Shown: positions 5,394 through 14,018 of the stretch, in pieces | Position numbering within the stretch: position 1 is the stretch's first letter | Layout: every line of letters begins with the position of its first letter | From: Clostridiales bacterium | GTDB lineage: Bacteria; Bacillota; Clostridia; Lachnospirales; Lachnospiraceae | Direction: 5' to 3' | Assembly: GCA_012512995.1 (NCBI GenBank) | Contig: JAAZDA010000421.1 | Coordinates: 1 to 14,682, forward strand | DNA: 14,682 nucleotides | Position numbers and translations under genes: made by a program | The notes under the pieces: generated by a model | The model's database searches: none | What the model was told of the DNA's origin: nothing | What the model saw: only the letters and a program-made list of their open reading frames with translations

Positions 5394-8195
5394 TCATTTT
5401 GTCTCTATCAGTTTCTCGTTGTAGTAGTCTGACCGGAGTCCCAGCTGGTAGTCGAACTGATCCTGGCCGAGTTGTTCGGTCAATGTCTGCGTGTCTGAGT
5501 AGGCGTCTGTACCGAGCCCCAGGCGGTCACCGTCTATAGTACAGCCCATGGCTGAAAGAGTCGTCGGGAACAGATCCAGCGTGCAGAACGAACACTCGTT
5601 CTCCGGCTCTTCTTTGGAAGAATTAAGTATACTTACATAAGTTTTTCTCTGATAGCCTGTCGGCATATCGCTGTAATATGAAGAATCCATATATAGATGA
5701 TCACCTGACAATACAATTACTGTGTCGTCATACCAGTCCTGTGTCTTGCACCAGTCAATAAATTCTGATACTCGTTTGGACGAGCAGCGGATGACGTTTG
5801 AGTACTGATCTGGCAGGTCTGTTACGCAGTCAGGGCAGACATAACCGTTAGAGAAATGGGTGTCTGTCGTAAGGAGCGTGAGATTGAACGGCTTGCCGGC
5901 ATCGGCGTCATCAGAACTTGCCTGTTTGGCTGCCTCATCAGCGAGATATGTGACTTCATCTTTTGCGAACTCAAAGAGTTTTGCATCCTCGTAGCCCCAC
6001 CACACATAGTAATCATCAGGAATAAGACCCTGATCCTGCGCCCGGTAATAATCGTCAATGTCATAATCGCCATGATCTTTGAAATATGTTTTGCGGTTCG
6101 CGAATTCAGCGTCTGAGCCGATATAGAGCACATTATGATAATTGTTAGCCTCGAGGACATCACCGAGTGATGTGACTCCGGGCATCGCGACGAGATTCTC
6201 GGCATCGGTCTTGTTGCCACCTGTCGGTATATTGAGAGGAATACCTGCTGTCTGAGCTATCATGCCGGCTATTGTCCATGACGTTGAACCGAGCATGAGA
6301 CCCCCGTTAAGCTTGCCAGTATCGCCACTGCCGTTCCCGTTGAAGCAGTCCCCCTCGTTAAGCGCTATGTCAGAGAGCTCGGGCTCAGCGTTAAAACTCT
6401 TGCCACCGCCGACATCTGTAGATGCGGTCGAAATTTCATATGATTCAAGATATATATATATCAGATTCTTTTTCTTCTCCGGGAAGGTGATATTTGTTGT
6501 GGATGCATCAGCGTAATAGTCCTCATATATAGTTGAAGTCTGGTATCTTTGCACATTGTAGTCAAATATATTGTAGTTCGCGAAGAAAGCGGCAAGAGAG
6601 CAGAAGATCAGCACGTTACTTATTACTTTGAGAGCAAACTCTGAAAGGAAGAGACCGGTGCGCCGTTTTCTTGTGGTGATGAAACGGGAATGACCGCTGC
6701 GAACGCGTGCCGTCGCGACAACAATGGGGACAGATATCGCAAGAGCGATCGCACAGAACAATAATAATTTGATGAACAGCGGCGCAAAACTTGCCCAGTC
6801 AGTACCTGTGTTGTCAGCGTGAAGGTGATAGTTGAGCTGCGCAAATTCAACATCCTTGAAGCCTGCGTAAAGGTAATTCCACAAGAGGACTACCAGCACG
6901 GCGATAAGAGGTACTGCTATTGTGCCGATCTGACCTATGAGAAATGAGAAACTGAAGGAAGATTTCTTCCTGGCTGGCGCAGCATCATTCGCACCAACAA
7001 CGGCTTCACCCGGCACAGCTGTCTCACTTTTTCCTTTCGCGATCACGATCAGTTTGCGTATATTGAGCCATATCAGTACGAGAAGCGCTGCGGCTATAGA
7101 GAAGACATATCTCCGGAACAGGTCGTGTGTCTTATATACGGCGTTCACGTGGCTGAGCAGTGAATTAGTATATACAGGCATCTTCAGCATACGAAAATAC
7201 TGCGTGTTGCGGTTCATGGTCGCCTTGGCATCTGAACTGTATTCAACACTGTCGATGAGCTTATTGCCTGCAGTGTCATAAACGAAAATGTCGAGACCAT
7301 CATTAGCGTGGTCACCGCTGTAATCAATGTCATCAAATCTGATGACGGCATCACCTGAACCTGTGCCTGCACTCACCACATAAAGATCATGCCCTGATAC
7401 AGGGTTATCTACTGATATCATCTGAGCCGCGCCGGTGGCCTGAGTAGTACTGTTGTCAACAGTGGCGTCATTAGCGATCTTGTTGACATCTTCTCCATTT
7501 ATTTCGACAAGTACTTCACCGTTCTGCCAGACTCCTATCCAGCCGCTCCCGTCTGTCACATCCGCCGGTGTAGTAGAAAAGCCCATACTGCTCATTATTG
7601 TTTTCATTTCATCGGACATGGTCTCGGATCCGGCGTTGCTGAGAGAGAAGACGACAAGATAGCCCTGCTGCTGATAGTAATTGAGCATATCTGGAACTGT
7701 TTTGCCGACAAAATATGAATTGTCCGGAAAGGAAATACGCATGCTGTCAGATTGCTCTGTGTCTATGCGCTCAATGGAGCGACCACTCGCCTGGACATCA
7801 AAATAAGCATTCGAGGTGTCGGCACTTGGGACAAGTTCGGTGATTGAGGACAGGTCATGAGGAATAGTAATTATAGTCTGAGGGTAGCTGACAGGATTGG
7901 ATGTGGATTTCTTCTTGCTGCCGTTCGAGAGTTTGTACTGAGCTGAGTAGACCTGTGCTTTTGAAGTGGTCCCATACCAGTCAGTAACAGTCTCATCTGT
8001 AATGCCAATTCTGAGAGAGTGGACTTCCGGAGCCCAGGCACAGGCAAGAGAGAAAATTATAAGCACAGCGAATATCGTATTTATGCAAAAATTCACACCG
8101 TGCTTTCCTTTCTTTATGGGAACAGTTTTTGCAGGCACTGCCCTAGATACTTCATCGGCTTTTTTCTTATTCTTTTTTAAACTACGCATATTCAA
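5394..8195 (-). CDS. LtaS/MdoB-like phosphoglycerol transferase (membrane sulfatase-fold enzyme)
   Basis: 933 residues, longer than typical lipoteichoic-acid synthases (about 650). A basic cytoplasmic start is followed by TM1 (about 35-57), an extracellular region of some 300 residues (60-360), four further TMs (about 362-386, 416-442, 470-496, 518-543) and an extracellular sulfatase-fold domain. Metal and catalytic residues are visible: YLESYE (E584), GSTSWTIAGM (T638 or T641 as nucleophile), TTDTHF (H780) and SGDHLYM (D832, H833). Such enzymes transfer glycerol-phosphate from phosphatidylglycerol to surface glycolipids or glycans. The exact acceptor is unknown. The start here is TTG, 11 bases after GAGG; an ATG two codons later is the alternative. 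It lies 26 bases downstream of the MFS gene, suggesting an operon. Confidence 0.85.
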   Translation of the reverse strand: MNMRSLKKNKKKADEVSRAVPAKTVPIKKGKHGVNFCINTIFAVLIIFSLACAWAPEVHSLRIGITDETVTDWYGTTSKAQVYSAQYKLSNGSKKKSTSNPVSYPQTIITIPHDLSSITELVPSADTSNAYFDVQASGRSIERIDTEQSDSMRISFPDNSYFVGKTVPDMLNYYQQQGYLVVFSLSNAGSETMSDEMKTIMSSMGFSTTPADVTDGSGWIGVWQNGEVLVEINGEDVNKIANDATVDNSTTQATGAAQMISVDNPVSGHDLYVVSAGTGSGDAVIRFDDIDYSGDHANDGLDIFVYDTAGNKLIDSVEYSSDAKATMNRNTQYFRMLKMPVYTNSLLSHVNAVYKTHDLFRRYVFSIAAALLVLIWLNIRKLIVIAKGKSETAVPGEAVVGANDAAPARKKSSFSFSFLIGQIGTIAVPLIAVLVVLLWNYLYAGFKDVEFAQLNYHLHADNTGTDWASFAPLFIKLLLFCAIALAISVPIVVATARVRSGHSRFITTRKRRTGLFLSEFALKVISNVLIFCSLAAFFANYNIFDYNVQRYQTSTIYEDYYADASTTNITFPEKKKNLIYIYLESYEISTASTDVGGGKSFNAEPELSDIALNEGDCFNGNGSGDTGKLNGGLMLGSTSWTIAGMIAQTAGIPLNIPTGGNKTDAENLVAMPGVTSLGDVLEANNYHNVLYIGSDAEFANRKTYFKDHGDYDIDDYYRAQDQGLIPDDYYVWWGYEDAKLFEFAKDEVTYLADEAAKQASSDDADAGKPFNLTLLTTDTHFSNGYVCPDCVTDLPDQYSNVIRCSSKRVSEFIDWCKTQDWYDDTVIVLSGDHLYMDSSYYSDMPTGYQRKTYVSILNSSKEEPENECSFCTLDLFPTTLSAMGCTIDGDRLGLGTDAYSDTQTLTEQLGQDQFDYQLGLRSDYYNEKLIETK

Positions 8196-8221
8196 TTTAT
8201 TTCTGACCTCAGAACTTTCTG

Positions 8222-9466
8222 TTATTGTTTTTCTGTGCGGATGCTGATCATGTAGAAAGGAACCGCTGCGAGCTGCATTATCACGGAGACGACCACCAGA
8301 AGAACAGGGTTAACGTCGTAGAGTGCGCCGAGCGCCCAGCTCCCGAGGAACCATGCTACACCAAAGCCTGTCTCGAAGATACCGAATCCTGTGCTCCTCA
8401 TGCTCTTTGGGACGATGCCGCTGACTGCCGCTTTCATGATGCTCTCCTGAGCGCCCATACCAATGCCCCAGAGGATAATGCCGATGACTATCATGGCGGG
8501 TGATGATGAAAGGAAGATGCAGCATGAGAACAGAGCACTGCAAAGTGTCGAGATTATCAGGGCTTTGAGACCGATCTTATCAAAGAGCCAGCCGAAGAAA
8601 AGTGCGGCAAATGCATCGACGGCCATTGCGCCGGCATAGAGAAGACTGAGTGTGGAATCTGGGAAAATCTTAAGATTTGCCACATGCAGCGTGATTATTG
8701 TGAAATCTACGAAGCCGAACGCGAAGAGGCAAATGGCGATCATATAGAAAACAAATGACTTTTTGAATACGAACTTCTCTTCTTTATCTGGAGTCTTGTC
8801 AAATTCTTCGGGGTGAGGATACTTATGCCGGGAAACAAGTACAAGGATAACTGTGATCGCTGCCGGTATCCCGAGGATCGCAAAACATAGACGATACGTG
8901 GAGATAAGGCTGCTCGTCCCTTTTACGAGTGAAATGATAAAGAGCATGACGGGGCCAAGAAATGCCCCGAGCTGATCAAGAAATTCCTGGTAGGCAAAAC
9001 CTTTGCCCTGCCCCACTTCACTTGCGGCAAAACTCACCAGAGTATTCTTAGCGGGTTTCTTTATGGCTTTACCGACCCGCTCCATAATGACGAGCATACA
9101 GGCTATTATGTAGCCATGTTCAGGAATAAGAGCCAGGAGCGGAATGGCTGCTACCTGCACAGTATAACCGACGATGATGAGTGTCCAGTATTGTTTTGTT
9201 TTGTCTGCAAGTCGGCCGGAGAGAAGACGAAGAGAGTACCCGCAGAGCTCACCAAAACCTGAGACGAAACCTATGGTTGCAGCTGATGCGCCGGTAAGAC
9301 TTAAGAATTCACCGAGGATACTGCGCGCTCCCTCATGTGTCATATCTGAGAACATCGCGACGATGCCCATCAGGAAAATAAATGAAAGCGCGCCGGAAAT
9401 GTTCTTTCCTGAGAATTGCTTCTTAACATTCGGTGTATTCCGTTCAGTATTCTGTAAGTTTTCCAT
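8222..9466 (-). CDS. MFS transporter
   Basis: 414 residues with about twelve membrane segments in two halves. The loop 2-3 motif reads GRLADKTK (84-91), with a weaker second-half counterpart GWLFDKIGLK, as expected for the major facilitator superfamily. DMTHEGARSI (41-50) and ERVGKAIKKPAK (129-140) characterise a subfamily of uncharacterised exporters, so the substrate is unknown. The ribosome site is weak (AGAAAG well upstream). A TATAAT element lies about 60 bases before the start. The gene is followed after 26 bases by the phosphoglycerol transferase, so a role in moving a lipid or surface precursor is conceivable but unproven. Confidence 0.85.
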   Translation of the reverse strand: MENLQNTERNTPNVKKQFSGKNISGALSFIFLMGIVAMFSDMTHEGARSILGEFLSLTGASAATIGFVSGFGELCGYSLRLLSGRLADKTKQYWTLIIVGYTVQVAAIPLLALIPEHGYIIACMLVIMERVGKAIKKPAKNTLVSFAASEVGQGKGFAYQEFLDQLGAFLGPVMLFIISLVKGTSSLISTYRLCFAILGIPAAITVILVLVSRHKYPHPEEFDKTPDKEEKFVFKKSFVFYMIAICLFAFGFVDFTIITLHVANLKIFPDSTLSLLYAGAMAVDAFAALFFGWLFDKIGLKALIISTLCSALFSCCIFLSSSPAMIVIGIILWGIGMGAQESIMKAAVSGIVPKSMRSTGFGIFETGFGVAWFLGSWALGALYDVNPVLLVVVSVIMQLAAVPFYMISIRTEKQ

Positions 9467-9525
9467 GATTTTTATGCGTGCGCTTTCTGTGGTGAATTCA
9501 GCACCAGTGTTTATGTCATTTGTCT

Positions 9526-9531
9526 ATTATA
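9526..9531 (-). promoter_or_regulatory. Candidate -10 element for the MFS-transferase operon
   Basis: On the minus strand these bases read TATAAT, a perfect -10 match. The -35 at the right distance is poor (near ATCAAA). Transcription would begin about 50 bases before the MFS start codon. Confidence 0.35.
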
Positions 9532-9563
9532 AGCATTCATTGGGCTATTTTGATTCACCAAAA

Positions 9564-9869
9564 TCACGCATGTGTAACAAATTCGCCTTTAATTTCGTTC
9601 AGCCAGACAGCGGCTTGCTCGAGGCCCTTTTCAGAAAACTCGAACTCATGACTTGTTTTGGCTGTTTCAGGAGTGCTTGCAAAGTTCATCGGTTCCGGCC
9701 AGACTGTAGCCAGCAGGACGCCGTCTGCGCGCTCTTCGGGCGTGTCGAAATGAACGTTTTTGAGTGGACTTCTGGCGACACGGAAACGCATGCCGTCACA
9801 GCTTCCGAAATATGCTTCGCCGTATTCATAGTGTGTGATAGAAAAAAGTTCTTTGGGATCAATACTCAT
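9564..9869 (-). CDS. Small cytoplasmic hypothetical protein
   Basis: 101 residues, acidic, with no signal peptide or membrane segment. It has the look of a compact alpha/beta protein, with aromatic-rich N-terminal (ITHYEYGEAYFGSC) and C-terminal helical (GLEQAAVWLNEIKGE) parts. The GGAAAGGAAA ribosome site sits about nine bases before the ATG, and a candidate promoter lies further upstream. I recall similar short proteins in Clostridia but cannot name a family or function. It is divergent from the MscS gene and upstream of the MFS gene on the same strand with a 97-base gap. A plus-strand frame that covers it (9174-9875) is a shadow. Confidence 0.75.
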   Translation of the reverse strand: MSIDPKELFSITHYEYGEAYFGSCDGMRFRVARSPLKNVHFDTPEERADGVLLATVWPEPMNFASTPETAKTSHEFEFSEKGLEQAAVWLNEIKGEFVTHA

Positions 9870-9914
9870 AACTGAATTTCCTTTCCGGCACGTGAAATGC
9901 AGCCAACAGCATTT

Positions 9915-9942
9915 ATTTTAGCATAAGACAGACGAACCGCAA
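9915..9942 (-). promoter_or_regulatory. Candidate promoter for the small hypothetical gene
   Basis: On the minus strand TTGCGG and TAAAAT are separated by 16 bases, placing the start of transcription about 40 bases before the ribosome site of the 101-residue protein. The rest of the divergent gap (9870-10015) holds only a GATAAA-type element near 9963 that might serve the MscS gene. Confidence 0.45.
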
Positions 9943-10015
9943 TCCAAACGACATATGAATGTGATAAACTTAAGCAAATGTTATCTGAATGAAATCGGAG
10001 GCCCGGGACCTTAAT

Positions 10016-10939
10016 ATGTTTGAAAAAGTTGTATATGGAGCGACTGCTGAAGGGAGCATCTCTGACGATGTGGCATCGCTGACTAAACAGGGAGTTGAGG
10101 ACACGCAGCAGGGGGTGAGTGTGTTCTCGGATGTTCTTGGACAGATAATCAGGTACGCTATACGCATCGGAATTGCTCTGCTGATATTCTTCATAATTTC
10201 GAAGATACTTAATAAGATACTTAAGATACTCGACAAAAGATTAAAGAAAACAAATGTCGAGCCTACGGCAAGGCACTTTATCATCACTCTTATAAGGTAC
10301 GCTGTGCTGATATTCACGGTCATTACGATAATTGTGCAGCTCAACATTGTAGAAGCCTCCTCTATTGCAGCGCTTATTGCATCAGCCGGTGTCGGAATTT
10401 CACTGGCAATGCAGGGAGCACTGTCGAATTTCGCCGGAGGTCTGCTTATACTGGTCCTTAAGCCGTTCCGCGAGGGGGACTACATAGTCCTTAAGAATTC
10501 TGATGTAGAAGGAAATGTACAGAAGATAGATATGTACTATACGATTATAAAAAGTATAAAGGGCGAGAGCATTTCAGTCCCGAACTCGGAGCTGACAAAT
10601 CACGCGATAATAAATTCCTGCAGCGGAAACTGGAAAACGGCATATTTAAACGTCGGAATCTCATATGATGCGGATCTTGACAGAGCACTCAGTGTACTTC
10701 AGAAGATCAAAGAAGAAGAACCGCGGTTCCGAAAGGATACCGGGCGTGTGTACGTCGACGACATAGGGGAAAGCTCTATAACGATAGGCATCAGGGCACA
10801 GGTAGATGTGGAAGACTATCTGGACACGGTATGGGATGTGAGAAAGAAGATAAGAACAGCGTTCATAGAAGAAAAAATCGAGAATCCGTATAACCAGCTT
10901 GATGTACACATAAAGGATATACCGCAGGGTCAATCATGA
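10016..10939 (+). CDS. mscS: Small-conductance mechanosensitive channel, MscS family
   Basis: 307 residues from this ATG. Three N-terminal membrane helices lie at about 43-63, 88-108 and 115-146. The last is the pore helix with GVGISLAMQGALSNFAGGLLIL, rich in the Gly/Ala pattern of MscS TM3b. KPFREGDYI then opens the cytosolic beta domain, and VPNSELTNHAIIN is the conserved segment after it; a C-terminal alpha/beta domain follows. The protein forms heptameric tension-gated pores that release solutes on osmotic downshock. GGAGG at 9997-10001 lies between two in-frame ATGs (9989 and 10016), so the downstream ATG is preferred although the 14-base spacing is long. Length and domain order are normal. 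Confidence 0.88.
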   Translation: MFEKVVYGATAEGSISDDVASLTKQGVEDTQQGVSVFSDVLGQIIRYAIRIGIALLIFFIISKILNKILKILDKRLKKTNVEPTARHFIITLIRYAVLIFTVITIIVQLNIVEASSIAALIASAGVGISLAMQGALSNFAGGLLILVLKPFREGDYIVLKNSDVEGNVQKIDMYYTIIKSIKGESISVPNSELTNHAIINSCSGNWKTAYLNVGISYDADLDRALSVLQKIKEEEPRFRKDTGRVYVDDIGESSITIGIRAQVDVEDYLDTVWDVRKKIRTAFIEEKIENPYNQLDVHIKDIPQGQS

Positions 10940-10945
10940 TATAAT
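10937..10945 (+). promoter_or_regulatory. Extended -10 promoter overlapping the MscS stop codon
   Basis: TGATATAAT is a perfect extended -10 (TGnTATAAT), and its first three bases are the TGA that ends MscS. No good -35 lies 17 bases upstream (ATATAC). It should start the transcript of the secreted protein gene near 10952. Confidence 0.55.
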
Positions 10946-10983
10946 CGACATGTCAAAGTAATACAAATATGGAGGATGAAATA

Positions 10984-11607
10984 GTGTTAAGAAAAATAGT
11001 CACGTCCGCTTTTGCGGCTATAATTGCAGCGACAATGCTTACAGGAACAGGCATGACAGTATCAGCGGCGCAGCCAGGTGAGGTCACAGCAGTGACTTCG
11101 GAGCAGGGCAGCGTAAGTGAGGATCTGATATATTACAATCTTTCCAACGAAGACCTTGTTCAGACAGTTGGCGGTGTCACGTTCAAAGTGAGAAATGATT
11201 ACGCACATCCTTATGTCAGATACAGCGATTTTCATGGCAAGGATTACAACCGCATACTTGTTGTAGATATGACCATTATCAATAACACAAAGACGGCTTT
11301 CAACTACACGGCATATACTGAGGCATACGATGCAAACGGCACTCAGCTCACCAATGCGCTGCCTATGGCTGCAAGTGAGTTCGGAACCGTAGCGCCCGGC
11401 AAGACGGCGACAATAACATCGCAGTTCCTTCTTAAGAAATCAAACCTGGTATCTAATTTTTACTTTAAGTACAATCACATGGATTATTCGGCACAGTACC
11501 TGGCAGACATGAATTCATACAGCAACGGACTTATGACCGCCGCTCAGATAGCTGCAAAATATGTGCCGACACAGGTAACATTTGCGGTCACCAATCCAAA
11601 ACAATAA
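10984..11607 (+). CDS. Secreted DUF4352-like protein
   Basis: 207 residues from a GTG start, chosen because GGAGG at 10971-10975 is eight bases before it. The in-frame ATG at 10969 precedes the ribosome site and cannot use it. A signal peptide (basic RKIVTSA, hydrophobic to residue about 25, cleavage near VSAAQ) is followed by a beta-rich domain. VGGVTFKVRN, ILVVDMTIINNTKTAFNY and GTVAPGKTATITSQF give the pattern of immunoglobulin-like DUF4352/FxLYD extracellular domains. No lipobox cysteine follows the signal, so the protein is probably released or held by the wall. Function is unknown; it may sense or bind an envelope component. The next gene starts 29 bases later without a terminator between them. 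Confidence 0.75.
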   Translation: MLRKIVTSAFAAIIAATMLTGTGMTVSAAQPGEVTAVTSEQGSVSEDLIYYNLSNEDLVQTVGGVTFKVRNDYAHPYVRYSDFHGKDYNRILVVDMTIINNTKTAFNYTAYTEAYDANGTQLTNALPMAASEFGTVAPGKTATITSQFLLKKSNLVSNFYFKYNHMDYSAQYLADMNSYSNGLMTAAQIAAKYVPTQVTFAVTNPKQ

Positions 11608-11636
11608 ATCGCGTCAGGATATGAGGTCAGAACATA

Positions 11637-12545
11637 ATGCTCAGTGCGGATTTTCACATCCATACAAAATTTTGTGACGGGGCCGACACGCCGGAGCAGA
11701 TGGCGGATGAAGCACTGCGTCTGGGGCTTAAGGCGCTGGGCTTTTCAGGTCATGTTGAGAGCGGCGTAGTAATGGACGTCAGCGCGTACTTCACAGAGAT
11801 CGGGAGGCTTCAGCAGCAGTATAAGGGAAAACTTGATATTATTCGCGGCGTGGAACTTGATAATCTGTATGATCCGGCAGCCGCGGCCGATGCTGAATAT
11901 GTCATAGGATCTACTCATTATATTGACGCATCCCACATAGGTGATCAGGCGTCGGCAGGTTTCGTAAGAGCAGGAGAACACGGCGATATAAAGACATCAG
12001 ATGTCTGGCCTGTTGCGGTGGACAGCTCACCGGAACAGATGAGAGTGCTCGGAGAGCAGATATACGGCGGAGATTACTATAAACTGTCAAAGGATTATTA
12101 TGAGCTCGAGGCCCATGTGGCAGACAGGATCCATCCGACATTCATAGGCCATTTTGATCTTGTGACGCGATATAACGATCAAATGCATTATTTAGACGAG
12201 AGTGATAACAGATACCTCAGGCCGGCTCTTGATGCGATGGAATATCTTGTTTCAAAGGATATACCGTTTGAGATAAACTGCGGCGCGGCAAACCGCGGCC
12301 GGAAGAAGGAACTGTACCCGAATATGACGCTGCTGAGAGCACTGTATGGTTTTGGAGGCAGGATAATAATAAACTCTGATGCGCACGATAAGAGTAGGAT
12401 CGCCGCTTGTTTTGACAAGGCACAGGCAGCTGCACTGTCATGTGGATTCAGATATACAGATGTTCTTGCACATGATGAGGATGGAAGCGTGGTTTGGAAA
12501 CAGATTGATTTGAGGGGAGAATCGTCAGGCCATGGGAACGTTTGA
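11637..12545 (+). CDS. PHP-domain histidinol-phosphatase-like phosphoesterase
   Basis: 302 residues covering a complete PHP domain. Metal ligands appear in order: HIHTKFCDG (H7, H9, D14), GFSGH (H39), GVELD (E73), GSTHY (H94), GHFDLV (H172, D174) and INSDAH (D248, H250). This set matches HisK/HisJ-type histidinol-phosphate phosphatases, which carry out a late step of histidine synthesis. No other his gene is in the window, so another phosphate ester is possible. A roughly 30-residue acidic/glycine stretch after GSTHYID (98-128) is a normal insert for the family. GAGG lies about 12 bases upstream of the start. The last 14 bases overlap the next gene in another frame, so the two are translationally coupled. 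Confidence 0.85.
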   Translation: MLSADFHIHTKFCDGADTPEQMADEALRLGLKALGFSGHVESGVVMDVSAYFTEIGRLQQQYKGKLDIIRGVELDNLYDPAAAADAEYVIGSTHYIDASHIGDQASAGFVRAGEHGDIKTSDVWPVAVDSSPEQMRVLGEQIYGGDYYKLSKDYYELEAHVADRIHPTFIGHFDLVTRYNDQMHYLDESDNRYLRPALDAMEYLVSKDIPFEINCGAANRGRKKELYPNMTLLRALYGFGGRIIINSDAHDKSRIAACFDKAQAAALSCGFRYTDVLAHDEDGSVVWKQIDLRGESSGHGNV

Positions 12546-13941
12546 AGATCTTGGACTTAATATGGAAATGGATCGTGCTGCGGTCACTGAAGAGCTTGGA
12601 GACCAGATGCATGATGCGTCGCAAAGCGCCGAATCAATGGATTACAGTATCCGGTCCGCCGGACAGAACAGGATAAAGCTGATAAACAGTGTCCTCGATG
12701 CGATCAATGTGATTCCGGATTCTGTGCGGGACTTTGCGCTTGTGCTCAGGTCTATGCTTGTCGCAAGAGAAGCGGATGTTAAGCCGCTTGCAGAGTTCGT
12801 CAGTTATGTTCTCAGCGCGGATGCCGACAGTAAATCACCGTGTTTTGTTGCTGTGGCGGAAGTCTTCGAAAGAATCGGGGAGAAAGAACTCGCAGACAAA
12901 TGGGTGGGCCTTGCAGGACCGCAGCATAAGGAGGAGTCAGATCCGGAAGTGGTATTCACTGTAGCTCCTGATGTTGAGGGTGAAAAAGTGACACCAGACA
13001 CGCCGGAGACGCCAGAAGCTCAGGAGAATTCTGAAGCGCAGGAAACAACAGAAACACCGGAAACGCCTGAAGTGACAGAGACACCTGACACGCCGGAGGA
13101 ATCCGGTGATGTGGAAACAATTTCTGAGGGTAAGACGGGCAAACGAAAGAGCAAAAGGAATTTTATCATTCTGGGGCTTACTTTTATCAGCCTGGGAGTC
13201 CTGACACTTGCATACACTAAGATGGCAAATAAGGACACTTCGGACAGCGCACAGGAGAGTTCAACAGAAGCTACGGACACAGCAGCTACTACAGGCGCAA
13301 AAGAACTGGCAGATTATTATCTGTCGCAGGGGCGTGAGAACTCTGAAGAAAACGTGACAGTCGATACAGTGAAGGAAGCACAGAAAGCCTCGGAAGAGTC
13401 AGCGGCTGCTGCGCAGTCTGCAATGGGAACAGAGAAGACAGGTGCGACTACAGGCCTTGAATATGATCTGAATCCTGACTTTGACAAGAGCTCATTTAAG
13501 ATCATATATCCGAAGAAAATAAAAGCCTCATCTGTTCTTGAATCTGATATGGGGTACGAATACGGAGAGGGCAATCTGACGGATGGGAGCGTGCATACTT
13601 CATGGCAGGAGGGTGCAGCTGATTTTGGTAAAGGCGTAACATTAAAATGTACCTTTGAAGATACTTCGACGATATATGGTATCGGCATATGGGCTGGAAA
13701 TATGTACAGCAAAGAAAGATACAATAACAACAATCGTGTAAAGCAGTTCGAGCTATCGGTAAAAAAGGGAAATACAACTAAAAAAATAAATATTGATCTG
13801 GAAGATGAGACAAAAGGTCAGTTTATAGTGTTCAGGGAGCCAATCGAGGCAGACATGGTGACATTGACGATCGAAAGCGTATATGAAGGTGCAAAATACG
13901 ATGATACCGTGGTGTCGGAACTTGAATTCTACGGAAAATAA
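12532..13941 (+). CDS. Single-pass membrane protein with C-terminal galactose-binding-like (NADase-type glycan-binding) domain
   Basis: 469 residues. The cytoplasmic N-terminus (about 1-130) is helical. A Thr/Pro/Glu-rich spacer (150-192) repeats TPETPE-type units. A basic patch (KRKSKRN) precedes one membrane helix (210-228). Outside lies a Ser/Thr/Ala/Glu-rich stalk, then a beta-sandwich domain (about 325-469) with ASSVL, NLTDGSVHTSWQEGA, YGIGIWAGN, RVKQFELSV and ending VVSELEFYGK. This pattern is that of discoidin/F5-8C-like domains, in particular the NADase-type glycan-binding domain. The topology (positive inside) places that domain outside, where it could bind cell-wall or polymer glycans. 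The start ATG lies inside the end of the preceding gene, with GGGGAG about 13 bases upstream. The cytoplasmic part has no recognised family. Confidence 0.75.
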   Translation: MGTFEDLGLNMEMDRAAVTEELGDQMHDASQSAESMDYSIRSAGQNRIKLINSVLDAINVIPDSVRDFALVLRSMLVAREADVKPLAEFVSYVLSADADSKSPCFVAVAEVFERIGEKELADKWVGLAGPQHKEESDPEVVFTVAPDVEGEKVTPDTPETPEAQENSEAQETTETPETPEVTETPDTPEESGDVETISEGKTGKRKSKRNFIILGLTFISLGVLTLAYTKMANKDTSDSAQESSTEATDTAATTGAKELADYYLSQGRENSEENVTVDTVKEAQKASEESAAAAQSAMGTEKTGATTGLEYDLNPDFDKSSFKIIYPKKIKASSVLESDMGYEYGEGNLTDGSVHTSWQEGAADFGKGVTLKCTFEDTSTIYGIGIWAGNMYSKERYNNNNRVKQFELSVKKGNTTKKINIDLEDETKGQFIVFREPIEADMVTLTIESVYEGAKYDDTVVSELEFYGK

Positions 13942-13951
13942 CAAATAATTA

Positions 13952-13980
13952 TTGAAAAATCAAACAGATACATTCAGAAT
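13952..13980 (+). promoter_or_regulatory. Weak candidate promoter upstream of the small membrane protein
   Basis: TTGAAA (13952-13957), 17 bases, then CAGAAT (13975-13980). The -10 is poor. No terminator separates this from the preceding gene, so read-through is equally likely. Confidence 0.3.
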
Positions 13981-14018
13981 AGTCAGTGAATTAATCAGAC
14001 AGACAAAGAGGTATGGTT

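Noticed and set aside
5822..6220. 132-codon frame on the minus strand within the transferase gene
   Set aside because: Overlaps the catalytic sulfatase domain in another frame on the same strand; its Met/Ser/Ile-rich sequence is typical of a shadow frame.
9174..9875. 233-codon plus-strand frame
   Set aside because: Lies antisense to both the MFS N-terminus and the 101-residue gene, each of which has better ribosome-site or family support.
12990..13110. Possible tandem DNA repeat or CRISPR-like array
   Set aside because: The repeats are degenerate codons for TPETPE-type linker units within a gene; there are no uniform repeats or spacers.
13317..13733. 138-codon minus-strand frame
   Set aside because: Antisense to the stalk and glycan-binding domain of the membrane protein; no family features.
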